From: Callipepla californica brunnescens
Lineage: Eukaryota > Chordata > Aves > Galliformes > Odontophoridae
Assembly: GCA_023055505.1 (NCBI GenBank)
Contig: JALIRH010000001.1
Location: 91,170,530 to 91,234,529, forward strand
Direction of reading: 5' to 3'
DNA: 64,000 nucleotides
Shown here: piece after piece, positions 24,071 to 33,400 of the stretch
Layout of the letters: every line of letters starts with the position of its first letter
Numbering within the stretch: position 1 is the stretch's first letter
The notes under the pieces: generated by a model
Told to the model about the DNA's origin: nothing
The model's database searches: none
Seen by the model: the letters and a program-made list of their open reading frames with translations, nothing else
Made by a program: the position numbers and the translations under genes

Positions 24071-27000
24071 TATATAGCAGCTCCGTAGCAATGAACAGTG
24101 AAGAAAGCGTGCCTTAGTTTCAGTACGTTTCGGGCAGTTTTAAACGCAGAAGATTTCACCAGACCTGTGTTTTCCTGCCACATGCAACACAACTTTGCAT
24201 CTTGTAACGTATTCTCTTGTTTAGCGTGCAACAGTACTGACTTTAAACTGCAACCCTAATAAGCTGTTCTTGGGAACCAGTGGTGAAGTATTAATTCTTT
24301 CACATGTATTTCAGCTACTAAAATAACTACGCCTGACAGTACGAAAAGTCAAAGCCACAGAATCAAGCTTCCCTTCCCAGGGAGACAGCACCCATTAACC
24401 AGGTATGAAGGGTAGCACGGAGTCTTAGTTCACTGAAAACATAATTTCATTTTGCTAGTAATGGGAGTGCTGATACTTTGATACTGTAATGGATTTTTAA
24501 GCACCGTGCCTGTTATTTCAACTAGAAACTTTAATGTAATTACGCATTTTTACTTTACTAAGCAGAAAGGGATATTAGTATGTGTGGTTTTCTTACATAC
24601 ATCATGTGGAATAAGACAGAGATCTCCGAGTGATATTACAAGATCTTTGAGTCATTCAAACAAATGGCAGGTGGTAATTTTAAAGACAAATTACCCAGAA
24701 AAGCTTTTATTGTTGATCACTTGTTATAAGATTTGCCATTTGCGAGTAATTGTACATTCAGATGAAACTGACCTTTTATGAGAGCAAAGTGGTAATATAA
24801 ATGAAATGAATACATTCTTTATTGCAGTAATATAAAAAGAATGGCCTGAGCTTTTAACATAGTGCTTGACCTCTCTGGTGTCTGAACACCACCTAATCTC
24901 AGGAGATTACAACAGCATATGATGAAATCAGTACTAGTGTAACATTAGAATGGTTTAACATATTAACGGTTAGAAGCGTAGAAAATAATAGAGGTATGCT
25001 TTTTGATTATAAATCAGATTGTTGACAGAAAGAAGAAAAAAAAAAGTACAATTAGAGTACAATACACTGAAATTCATCATCACACTAATTATTAAAGCAC
25101 CGCTGTTTCTGTTTTAAATCCCTTTCTCCAAAATACTCTACAATAAAATCAGATCAGGAGACTCCAGATGCTGAGATTTAAAATTCTCAGTCAGGATCAA
25201 TTATTCATAAGCATTAAAAACGTGCTGTTTCTCCTCGAAGGCCCTGAGCATACGAGGAGTACCTCTAGGTTTAGATGTGCATATTCACTTTAATGGAACG
25301 AGTCACATGCATGCCAATAAATATATGCACAAGTGACAGCACAGCCAGGTCTCAGAAAAGCTATACTTCCCCTAGGTAAAAGCACATGTTTGTGTGCACC
25401 AGTGCACTTAAAATCAGAGAATGGGGAAGGCCATAAGGGAGAGTGACCAAAGAATTGCTTGCTGCTGAAATAGCAGAAGCAGAGAATACTTCAGCAACAG
25501 GACTAATACAAGGAAAAGAGCAGAGATTACACCAAATTCCACGTCCATCTTCACTTCACCACCAAATTTGGGAATGAATATATCTCTAATGGCCCAATTC
25601 AAGTTTTACAAGTTTGCATCAATTATGTTATTGATTTCAATAAAGCAATTCCTATTTTATACTCATGAGATGCCACACAAGGCCTCTGTGAACCCCCATT
25701 CGTCTCCTGGTATGCAGGCACTCTGCAGAATTGTCAGCAGCACAGTAAAGAACAGTAAAAGAGAACATTAACTAAGTTGGGAGGATTTTCAACTGTTGTT
25801 CCCTCCATGTGTCATTACATGTTAGAGCTATCTAAAGGAAAGCAAGACATTCATCACTTGGAACAGCTGATGTGAAATAATAGCTCAATTGCATAAATGA
25901 GTACTGAGTTTATTTTCATTATTTTTATTATCACTTTAGAGCTACAAGCAACTGCATTATGTTTGCTAGTTTTCTTCAGTCAGCATCTCTGAATTATGCC
26001 AGTATGAAACCCATTCATCAAAGCACAATTTCAAGTGACTCCTGACCTTCAAACCTCTGAAATGAAGGGTTTGCTTCTGCTTTCATTTCAGTTACTTTCC
26101 CTACAGTGCCTCTGCGTTGCCAGAATCTCACCTTGTTCATCATCTGCACACGAGAACAAAGCTCTCTAATTTCTTAAGGAGTGTTTAGAATTCAGCATCT
26201 TTACAGTTGGACATTTTACCAGTGTTTCTTTAAATACAATATTAGTTGGCATCTATTCCAAAAAATCAAAAGAAACAAGCCTCTTTAACATGTTTTTCAC
26301 CTTTCTAGTATATATTTTACATGTTTTAATGCATCACTGCCTAAACACTATTTTAGATAAATGAAGGAATAAAAATAAAAACCTCTGCTAAAAACAAAGA
26401 TCTACTGAAAGTGAAAGGCTACAATTCAGACTCATCTATTACTTTGAAATAGCCAGACATTCCCTCAGAACAGTTTGAAGCAAGGATACTCTCTATCTAA
26501 CTTCACTGTTTCTGATTCCTGGCTTCTTATAAGATATTTGGAGTTACTGAAATCACACCCAGATTTAAAAAAGCATTGCTAGCATACATTAAGTGGCTTT
26601 TCACTTTTTTATCAACTCTTTAAGTGACAGCTTTTCCTACAGCAAAACACTTCTGTAAAACCATCAGGAGCTCCGCTCAGAGCCCCTAAACGCAGGATCA
26701 CAGTAGCGTGGGTATGACAGTTCAGCTCTTCTCCAAGTGCAGGACACTCTACAGCAGCATGGATTACACAAGGACAGCCACTGCTGCCCACCTGCTGTCC
26801 TGTGCTGGTTTGCCCAGGACTAAGTCCTCCCTCCCCCTCCATTCCTAGGCAAAGTTCCTTTTTAGAGGACTCACTTGGATGACTTAAACTGTAAACCTGC
26901 GTCATGTGCCATACTCAGTGAAAGCCCCAGCACCAGACTTTGCCTCTTAGACAAGGCATTAGGTGCAGCACGGTTGGTAACAAATAGCTGCTACACCACT

Positions 27001-28859
27001 CCTTTCAACAGTTTAGCATTGCTGAGAAAGCACAGGGGATGGCCATAATCATAGCACTGCTAACTTCAACACACACTTCACTTACATTAAAAATAAACAA
27101 CAGATAGAAAAAGGCTACTTTAAAACCTTGCAGCTTTAAAATCCGTAGCTTAAACTTTCTCCATTCAGAACTTCACAGCAAGTACTTTACAAAGAACTAT
27201 GAAATGAGTCTGGATGCGCAGCTCCTCCCAGCAAAGTCAGCTCTGTGCCTGCTGCCTCCCAACTGAGCACACTGTAGAGCTCTGTGCACGAGTGCACCGC
27301 AACACCGCTTGGTTTGTCAAGTTCCAACAGCCCTGGCCAGAAAGCCAGAAAGGAGCTTTTAAGCAAATGGGAAATGGAAACATATGAATAACGTTAAATC
27401 AAAACACATTAGCCATGCTGTGTGCTACTATTCTCCAACTTTTTATCAAGATGCAAAATCTTTTGAAAACACATTTGTTCAGAAATATGAATGTAATGAA
27501 GCACTTTGAACTCTTGAAAGCATAAGGCTTTTGATAGACTACACTTGTTTCATAGCAGTAACAAATTGCTTCCTTAACCACACCAGGGTGGTGGAAAAGA
27601 ACAGAATGAAAGCAGTTATTCTGAAACCTGTGTGTTGGCTGCTTTAATTAAACACTTCCAACATTGTGCTTCATTGCACATAGGTGGCTCTCATGCTAAC
27701 AGGAGCCTGTGCTGCAGCGTTGTGGCACAGCCTCACAGCATCTCTCCAAAAACAGCACTCTGAAATACATCTGGACCTTCCAACAGTGACACATGAACCG
27801 CTCATAGGTCAGCATACCAACCAGCAACAAGGCAGGGAGGCCACAAAGAAAACAACTTGTGAGTTCTGTCTTCTGAGCTGCCCATTACATCTGCATGAAC
27901 TACAAACTTCTTAACCAGAAAGTCTACATTACATCTAAACCTTAAGAAGCTGAACAGGTTTGGGATGTAACTGAGTCTTTGGGATGTAACTGAGTCTTTC
28001 TGTACCAACACGTTAACAGAAACTTTCCATTTGGGGTTGCCAAGAGGAGCCCCTAAAAACTGCACACCAACTTTGTGCTCCACATTCAGAAAGTAAATAA
28101 GCCTGAGAGCTGAAAGCAACAAGTGTCAGCCCAGAGCTGCTGGAACACTGAAATTCACTGGATGTCATTATTATTTTGAAAGGGTCTATCTCACCACCCT
28201 GTCCCAAGACAGGTGGAGGCACGCTAAGCAAAGGAAAGCATGACTGCATAGCCAAAGTGTCTATAGCTAGCAGGGGAAATTTCAGGAAAAAAAAAAGATT
28301 TATGTGACTGATGAGCAACCTAAGGGGAGGTTTTAAAGCAGAGCATAAGAGGACAAGAGAACTGGCAGTGAGTGCAAGGGCCAGAAGTGCCTGAGGGACA
28401 GGAACAGCCCTGTGTCTTCCTGCCTCGTCCCAATGCATGTTGGTGGGTCAGACCCACTGTGCCGTGCAGAGATGGGCTCAGCATTGCTGCAGTGGCAGTG
28501 TGGAAAAGCCTTCCCAGTGTGAGCCACGCTCTCACTGTCCTGAAATTCTCCACATTTATCACTCCTCCTTTGCAAAGTGCTCAGTGCTGCACAGTGAGGA
28601 ACTGTGGCTTTATTTCACCTCCAGAAAAAAACCTCCTGCTTCCAACTTTACAAGGAAGCGAGCAAACCGAGGGGCTCCTCATTCACCGCGCAAACAGCAG
28701 TGCCTCACAGCAAAGCGGCAGCAGCAAAGCAGAAATCCGTCTGGAGGGCTCGAGCAGCCCAATTTGAGCAGCTCACGCACATGCCTTTCCCCGTATTATT
28801 TCTCTCTTTTTGTCACGCTCTCCGATTGCTAAGAGATTATCCGCCTAGGACACGTTTTT
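24071..28859. other. Intronic sequence between GC patch and main CpG island, no gene seen
   Basis: The stretch is AT-rich and becomes more GC-rich after about 28.3 kb. A perfect 19-bp tandem duplication lies at 27962-27999. Frames of 80-130 codons at 28.0-28.8 kb overlap each other on both strands and show no domain. Confidence 0.55.
27962..27999. repeat. Perfect 19-bp tandem duplication
   Basis: GGGATGTAACTGAGTCTTT occurs twice head-to-tail at 27962-27980 and 27981-27999 without a mismatch. It is a small, probably recent slippage duplication. Confidence 0.95.
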
Positions 28860-29100
28860 TACTCATTCGCTCCCAAAGATGCGATACGGATAAGGCTGCA
28901 GGGAAAAGCCGGGAAATCACAGTAAAAGCCGAGCCCAGCACCTTCGCAGGCAGACGGAGTGATAACCTGTTGTGGGCACGTTTCGGCGGCAGGCAGACCC
29001 GAGAGCCGGAGGGTCGGGCGAGAGAGTCCCTCCCGGCAGCAGCCGCCGCTCCGCTCTTCTGAGGCGACGACGGAGCGCCCCAAGGGGCCGTGCGCTGCTG

Positions 29101-29149
29101 CCCTCCCCCGCGCCCCCTCCGCCCCTTCCACCCTCCCCATCCCCGCGGG
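29101..29149 (-). other. G-quadruplex-type G-tract cluster at the start of intron 1
   Basis: On the minus strand (sense for GPC6) this segment has at least seven runs of three or more G separated by 1-5 nt. These are seen as C-runs on the plus strand at 29101-29103, 29105-29109, 29113-29117, 29122-29125, 29131-29133, 29135-29138 and 29141-29144. It lies ~350-400 nt inside intron 1 and would be present in nascent RNA. Confidence 0.65.
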
Positions 29150-29307
29150 CGGAGGGCGAAGTTCTCTCCCTCCGCGCACGGCGGGATCCCCCGCGGAACA
29201 GCTTTCCGCCTCCAGCAACCCGGCTGCAACTCTCAAGAAGTTTCTGCAGGCGAACGAAACCGCCGCTGAGGCATCGCCGGCGCCCTCTTATCATTATTTC
29301 TAAATTT

Positions 29308-29382
29308 TTTTTTTGTTCCTTTTTTTTTTCTTTTTCCTCCCCCCCCCCCCCTCCTCCTCCCTTTAGGTTTTTTTTTTTTTTT
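29308..29382. repeat. Homopolymer cluster: poly-T, C13, poly-T
   Basis: Long T-runs at about 29308-29332, an uninterrupted C13 at 29339-29351, and T15 at 29368-29382 lie ~120-195 nt inside intron 1. Such runs are prone to slippage, and their exact lengths may be sequencing or assembly errors. Confidence 0.8.
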
Positions 29383-29496
29383 CGCCTTTATATATTCCTT
29401 TATCTCCACGCATACCGCCGAGCACCGCCGGCCGGCAGAGCCCGCTCCGCGCAGAGCGCGCACCCCATACCCCGCAGCGCCCCGCCGCTCCCCGCG

Positions 29497-29506
29497 CCGT
29501 ACCTGC
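29497..29506 (-). other. GPC6: Splice donor of GPC6 exon 1
   Basis: Read on the minus strand, the junction is GCAG|GTACGG, with the last exon base at 29503 and GT at 29502-29501. It fits the vertebrate donor consensus and comes exactly where glypican homology reaches the split Gly codon. No donor of similar quality preserves the conserved block. Confidence 0.85.
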
Positions 29507-29677
29507 GATCTCCTGGTAGGGCACGCTGGCCAGGCTGAAGCCCTTGGCGCTGTACGCCTGCCGCACCTCTCCGCAGCTCCGCGCTTTGCTTTCAGTCCCC
29601 GCGGCCGCGGGCGGCGGCGGCAGCAGCAGTAGCAGCCCCGCCAGGGCCCAGTGCGCAGCCCCCCGCGCAGCCGGCAT
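29503..29677 (-). CDS. GPC6: Glypican-6 first coding exon (signal peptide and N-terminus)
   Basis: This exon encodes the start of a GPI-anchored heparan-sulfate proteoglycan core protein that acts at the cell surface as a co-receptor or modulator of growth factors such as Wnt and Hedgehog (family knowledge). The ATG at 29677 opens a 58-codon stretch. Residues 1-26 are a signal peptide: a short Arg-containing N-region, a [12 protein letters not shown] core and an AAAG cleavage region. Then come [18 protein letters not shown] and VPYQEIA, the conserved glypican N-terminus with its first cysteine. QAY and YQEIA fit GPC6 better than GPC1, and GPC4 is more distant. The exon ends in phase 1 at CAG|GTACGG, splitting a Gly codon as expected for EIAG. 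The start has G at -3 (GCC ATG C). The frame stays open upstream to a stop at 29954-29956, with one further ATG at 29812 in poor context. I prefer 29677 because it places the signal peptide at the N-terminus. The remaining exons lie outside the window to the left. Confidence 0.9.
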
Positions 29678-29881
29678 GGCGAGGCGCGCAAGTTCCGCGC
29701 TTTGGCGCGGCGCCGCGTCCCCCGGCAGCGGGGGCGGCGGACCGGCAGCCCCCCGACCGCCCAGGCAAACTTTTGCGAGGCGGGGGGGAGGTGGGCTCGC
29801 ACACGCACACATGCGCGCACGGCGGGGGCAGGAGAGCGGCAGCCTCGTCCCCGCGTCTCCCCGGCAAAAATCGCCCCCTCC

Positions 29882-29946
29882 CCAGCCAAGAAAGAGAAAG
29901 GGGAAAAAAAAAAAAAAAAAAACCAAAAAGAAAAAGAAAGGAAAAA
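29882..29946. repeat. Purine-rich tract with A19 in the GPC6 leader or promoter
   Basis: The plus strand is nearly all A and G, with A19 at 29904-29922, broken only by a CC at 29923-29924. In the sense direction of GPC6 this is a long pyrimidine (T-rich) tract ~205-270 nt before the start codon. Depending on the start site it lies in the 5' UTR or the core promoter. Confidence 0.8.
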
Positions 29947-30087
29947 TCTGCCTCTAGGGTGTGGAGATTGAGACGGCTGCCCGCGGAGCGCCCGGTGCGA
30001 TCCGCCGCGGAGCTGTGCCCGCCGCCGCTGCGAGGCTGGAGGTGGTGGAGGCAGTAGGCGGCGTGGGGACGGACTGGACAGCGGCTC

Positions 30088-30129
30088 TGTGCGTGCGCGC
30101 GTGTGTGTGTGTGTGTGTGCATGCGTGTG
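30088..30129. repeat. 42-bp alternating pyrimidine-purine tract (GT/GC-rich)
   Basis: From 30088 to 30129 pyrimidine and purine alternate without a break: TGTGCGTGCGCGCG, then (TG)n, then CATGCGTGTG. This is the classic sequence type that flips into Z-DNA under negative supercoiling. It lies ~410-450 bp upstream of the GPC6 ATG inside the CpG island. Confidence 0.85.
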
Positions 30130-30242
30130 GTGCGTGTGCCTGTACTGACGGGAGCCGGGGAAACCTCCGCTCCGCACGGCGCCGGAGCGGGCTCCCGAAG
30201 CAGGCAGGGAGCAATCCTGGAGGCAGCCAGAGCCAGGGAGAG

Positions 30243-30277
30243 ACGCGCGCACACACATCGCACACATACACACACAT
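30243..30277. repeat. CA/CG alternating tract
   Basis: ACGCGCGCACACACAT at 30243-30258 and a second alternating run at 30259-30277 mirror the GT/GC tract at 30088-30129. The ten bases ACGCGCGCAC are an exact inverted copy of a segment there. Together the tracts bracket ~115 bp of CpG-island DNA. Confidence 0.8.
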
Positions 30278-30357
30278 TCGCCGAAACGTGCTACACATTG
30301 CATCGCTGAAATACGGGAGCGGGAAGGAAATCCCGGCGTGGATCGCTGTCTGCTGGG

Positions 30358-30377
30358 GGAAGGAAGGAAGGAAGGAA
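30358..30377. repeat. (GGAA)5 microsatellite
   Basis: Five perfect GGAA units lie at the upstream edge of the CpG island. GGAA is the ETS-factor core, so the run could bind ETS proteins. It may equally be only a simple repeat. Confidence 0.9.
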
Positions 30378-30420
30378 AACCGCCCACAGCTCTGAAAACT
30401 TCCTTCTCATCCGACATCCA

Positions 30421-33400
30421 GGCACTCCGAGCCTCTAAATTATAAACTGCCCACTAGCAAGAAGTCCAGAAAGATACTCTGTTCTCTTTAATGTCGGGTT
30501 TGGAGTGGGTCCCATAAACACTTTGATTTTCATTAATTACTATCAGTTGTTCACATAAATGCTGGAGCTGAAGAGCCAGAGTGAGGAGGAGCCCATCATC
30601 CCTGCGAGAGAGGACGAAGGATGTCCCTGTGTGGGAGCTAGAGAGGGATGAGGGGAAGTAAAAGCAGGCAGTCCTTGACCCAGGTAATTTGCACCACCCT
30701 AAGAGAGGAGAACAGAGGACGAAGCCATAAATTCTCTCCTGCAAATGAGCGTTTGCAGGGAACTGAGTGAAGGAAGCGAGGAAAATTCCTTCAAGGTGAA
30801 TTTTGTCTCTACTTTGGGAGAAAGAAAAATATTCCGTTCTGAAGCGCTTGATAGTAAAATCTGAAGTTAGAGTTTGAAAGGATTTATTGCAGTTCCTTTT
30901 ATGAGTACTGTAGAGATGTGTGGTATTTTGTCAAAAGTACACAAACAGAGATGTTAGGCCTAGGACGAGGCGAAGGAGGACCAACAGCAAAGATAAAAGA
31001 CTGTGAGCTATCAAGAACACTTAACCAGCGAGGAGCCACACAGCAATGCCACACTGGCATTAGTTATTTTATATTATTAGTTATTCATATTATTAGTTTG
31101 GGGTCTGGGCCAGTGAGATGAGGGTGGAAGGCAAAGATATGAGGGTAGGGTGGGGAGGTTGACGAGATACTTCTTTTGCTTAATGAGCCTGTTCAATCTT
31201 CACGCACTTCTTAGTTTTAAAGGTTTAGTTATCTCACAGTCCTTGTTAGTACTCCTCAGGAGATTGTTTGTGAATGGGTGCAGTAATGATATCAAACGGT
31301 ATCATCCAGCCTCACCTAGTGGAGGGCAGGATGGAAGTCTCCACTTCAGCAGTCCCAAAATAGAGAACTCCATGTGTTACCTGCCCACTACATATATTAA
31401 GCTGTTTGTAGTGACACCATATAAATCTAAATTTAGGCATGGTCCACAAATTTACTATGTGGAGAAACATTGGTAGATCTTAAGATACATCCTGTTCACC
31501 CCAAGAAAGGACGTGGAGGGTGTTACATGTATCTAATTTCTTGTGGTTTGCATTGTGGTCGCAGTGGAGAGTTGGCTTACCACATATCAAGCGTGACAGA
31601 CTCCCCCACAATCCAGTCTTCTTGCATGTTTCTTCAACCCACAGGAAAATTACTTGACACAATCTCAAGGATGTAAATGAGAAAAATCAGAGCAAGCTGG
31701 TTTGAAGTGCAGAAATCATGGTAAAAGAGCAAAAGGTATTTTGTAATTAACACAGGAGCACATCTAACTGTCACTTGTTTTCCAGAAAACTGTAAATTTG
31801 CTCAAGAAAAGTGATGCTCATTTGCCCATCCATTTTTTGCAAATACCAACTGAGTTCATGCCTTTAGAGAGTACGACAGTGATTTACATTAGGCAGTGAC
31901 GTTGTAACATTTGTATTATAGGAAAAAGTGCTGTGGGAAACTCAGGCTCATGTCCTCCCTTGAATCCTGCTTCTGACATCAATGGCTGAGGCTTCCAGCA
32001 GCATCACAGTCCTAAAAGGTAAAGGAACACTTGCTTTCCCAAGAGCTCTAATTGAATTTCACATTTAAACACAGATATTTTTACCACTTCAACAAATCTC
32101 CTACTCATCACATGGGAGAATCATTGTGTGTTCTCGGTAGATATGTAATTAATTTTGTACAAAGTGGATGAGATCCAGAGAAAGCCCAGGTCAGAATGTT
32201 TTCTAAGCCAGTGGCTTTAGAAATCCCTTAGAAATATAACACCTCTTATCAAACACGATAGGCACAAAATAAAATATCTCGTATTTCAAGACCTACGCTA
32301 TGAGGATATTCGATATGGTTTTACAATATCCATTCCTTTTCATCTGTCCTAGACTATAAAAAACACATAACTGGTGTGTTTCATGTCTGATGAAAATAGT
32401 CTTTAATTTGTTATTTTAGAAGGAGTGACAAGTGAGTATCGGTTGCTGAATTAGAAACAACTTAATATACATATAAAATCGTGAACAAAGTCTTGCTTCC
32501 TTCTGCTTGACATGGTGATTAATGACCTTCCCAGTTAAAGTGATCTCCAGCTGAGATGGGCTTGATTCTGAGTTGTCGTGTATTGGTGAGTGCTTGGGCC
32601 TCTAAACTGGTGAAATCTTGTCTTAACCAACATAAATTTTGGGAAGCAATACATTCAGCTCATTTGCATAAGCACCAAAGATAAACCTTTTGTTTTACTT
32701 AAATTGAACGTTTGAATCACCAGGGAATGCTTTCACTTCTCTTCAATTTCTGTGGAAAGAAATAAGAACATTAAAAAAATATAGATTTTTTTTAATATTA
32801 AGCTTGCTTGGCAACCAGACTGAAAATCCATCATTTACCCTCTTGGAGAGTCCCCTCCAACAAGAACATTTAATGTAGCTGCATAGATCTTGCCTTGAAT
32901 GCAGACTTTGCAATGTATCTACTGATCAGGTTTACCATGATCACAGCTTTTGTTCTTGTTCTCTGCCTCAAGTTGTTCTAAATAGGAGTTAATTCATATT
33001 AAGTGTTGCTGACCGTTTTTTTTTTGTTTGTTTTCTTTTTTTTTTTTTTTACAAATTATTTTCCTACAGTTGTGCCCAAAATGTGGAAGACAAATGATTT
33101 TTAACCTTTGCTTCCAACTACTTGTGTAACAAATGGATTAAAAGTAATTATTCACACCACATCATAATAAAAACATCAATGCAAAGTGAAGCAGCAGCCA
33201 GCATCAATTCCCCCAGTCACTGGTACGCTCTGCCCCGCATTGCTGAGACAGTTTTATGTTGTACCAGAAAGGATCTGTGGAACCTCTAAACAATAAATGC
33301 AAAACCAGATATTGAATTGCTACAGCATTTGCAAAGCAGTCATCATCTTGAGCTCCAAACAATTAAAGGACGTGGTGGAAAAATATGGTTATGAATTTAA

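Larger units (their letters stand above)
1..29502 (-). other. GPC6: GPC6 intron 1 (5' part, continues beyond the window)
   Basis: All sequence left of the exon 1 donor reads as intron. It is AT-rich, has stops in all frames apart from the CR1 ORF, and shows nothing resembling the second glypican exon (the expected cysteine-rich block after EIAG). GPC6 is known for very large introns, so about 29 kb without exon 2 is normal. The repeats and the GC patch listed separately lie within it. Confidence 0.8.
28860..30420 (-). promoter_or_regulatory. GPC6: CpG-island promoter region of GPC6
   Basis: This is a dense GC- and CpG-rich block in otherwise AT-rich DNA. It covers exon 1, its 5' leader and the first ~640 bp of intron 1. 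The start codon is at 29677, so transcription probably begins somewhere in 29750-30300, but no TATA box or initiator fixes the site. The island contains NotI-type GCGGCCGC sequence, GC boxes, an alternating pyrimidine-purine tract, an A19 tract and a C13 tract. Such islands often fire in both directions, so a divergent plus-strand transcript starting near 30.3-30.5 kb is possible but not shown. The edges are estimated by eye. Confidence 0.85.

Noticed and set aside
23728..24231. 167-codon minus-strand and 119-codon plus-strand frames over the GC patch
   Set aside because: Overlapping frames on both strands in GC-rich DNA without recognisable domains; more likely a regulatory patch than a gene.
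26790..26850. Possible LTR start at 'tgtgctggtttgccc'
   Set aside because: Only a short match to a remembered motif, with no following LTR-like structure.
28972..29538. 188-codon plus-strand frame in the CpG island
   Set aside because: Arg/Pro/Ser and Phe homopolymer translation of GC-rich and poly-T/C tracts; no domain.
29503..29677. Assigning the exon to GPC1 or GPC4
   Set aside because: GPC4 has a quite different block after the first cysteine, and GPC1 differs at the QAY and YQEIA positions; the fit to GPC6 is closer.
29592..30275. 227-codon minus-strand frame overlapping exon 1
   Set aside because: His/Thr repeats come from the CA/GT tracts, and the glypican frame is the one with homology.
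29233..30417. 394-codon open frame on the minus strand across the CpG island
   Set aside because: It is in a different frame from the glypican exon, made of Arg/Pro/Ser-rich low-complexity sequence, and open only because GC-rich DNA has few stops.
28860..30420. A confident transcription start site or bidirectional gene
   Set aside because: No TATA/initiator pair or exon on the plus strand could be supported from sequence alone.
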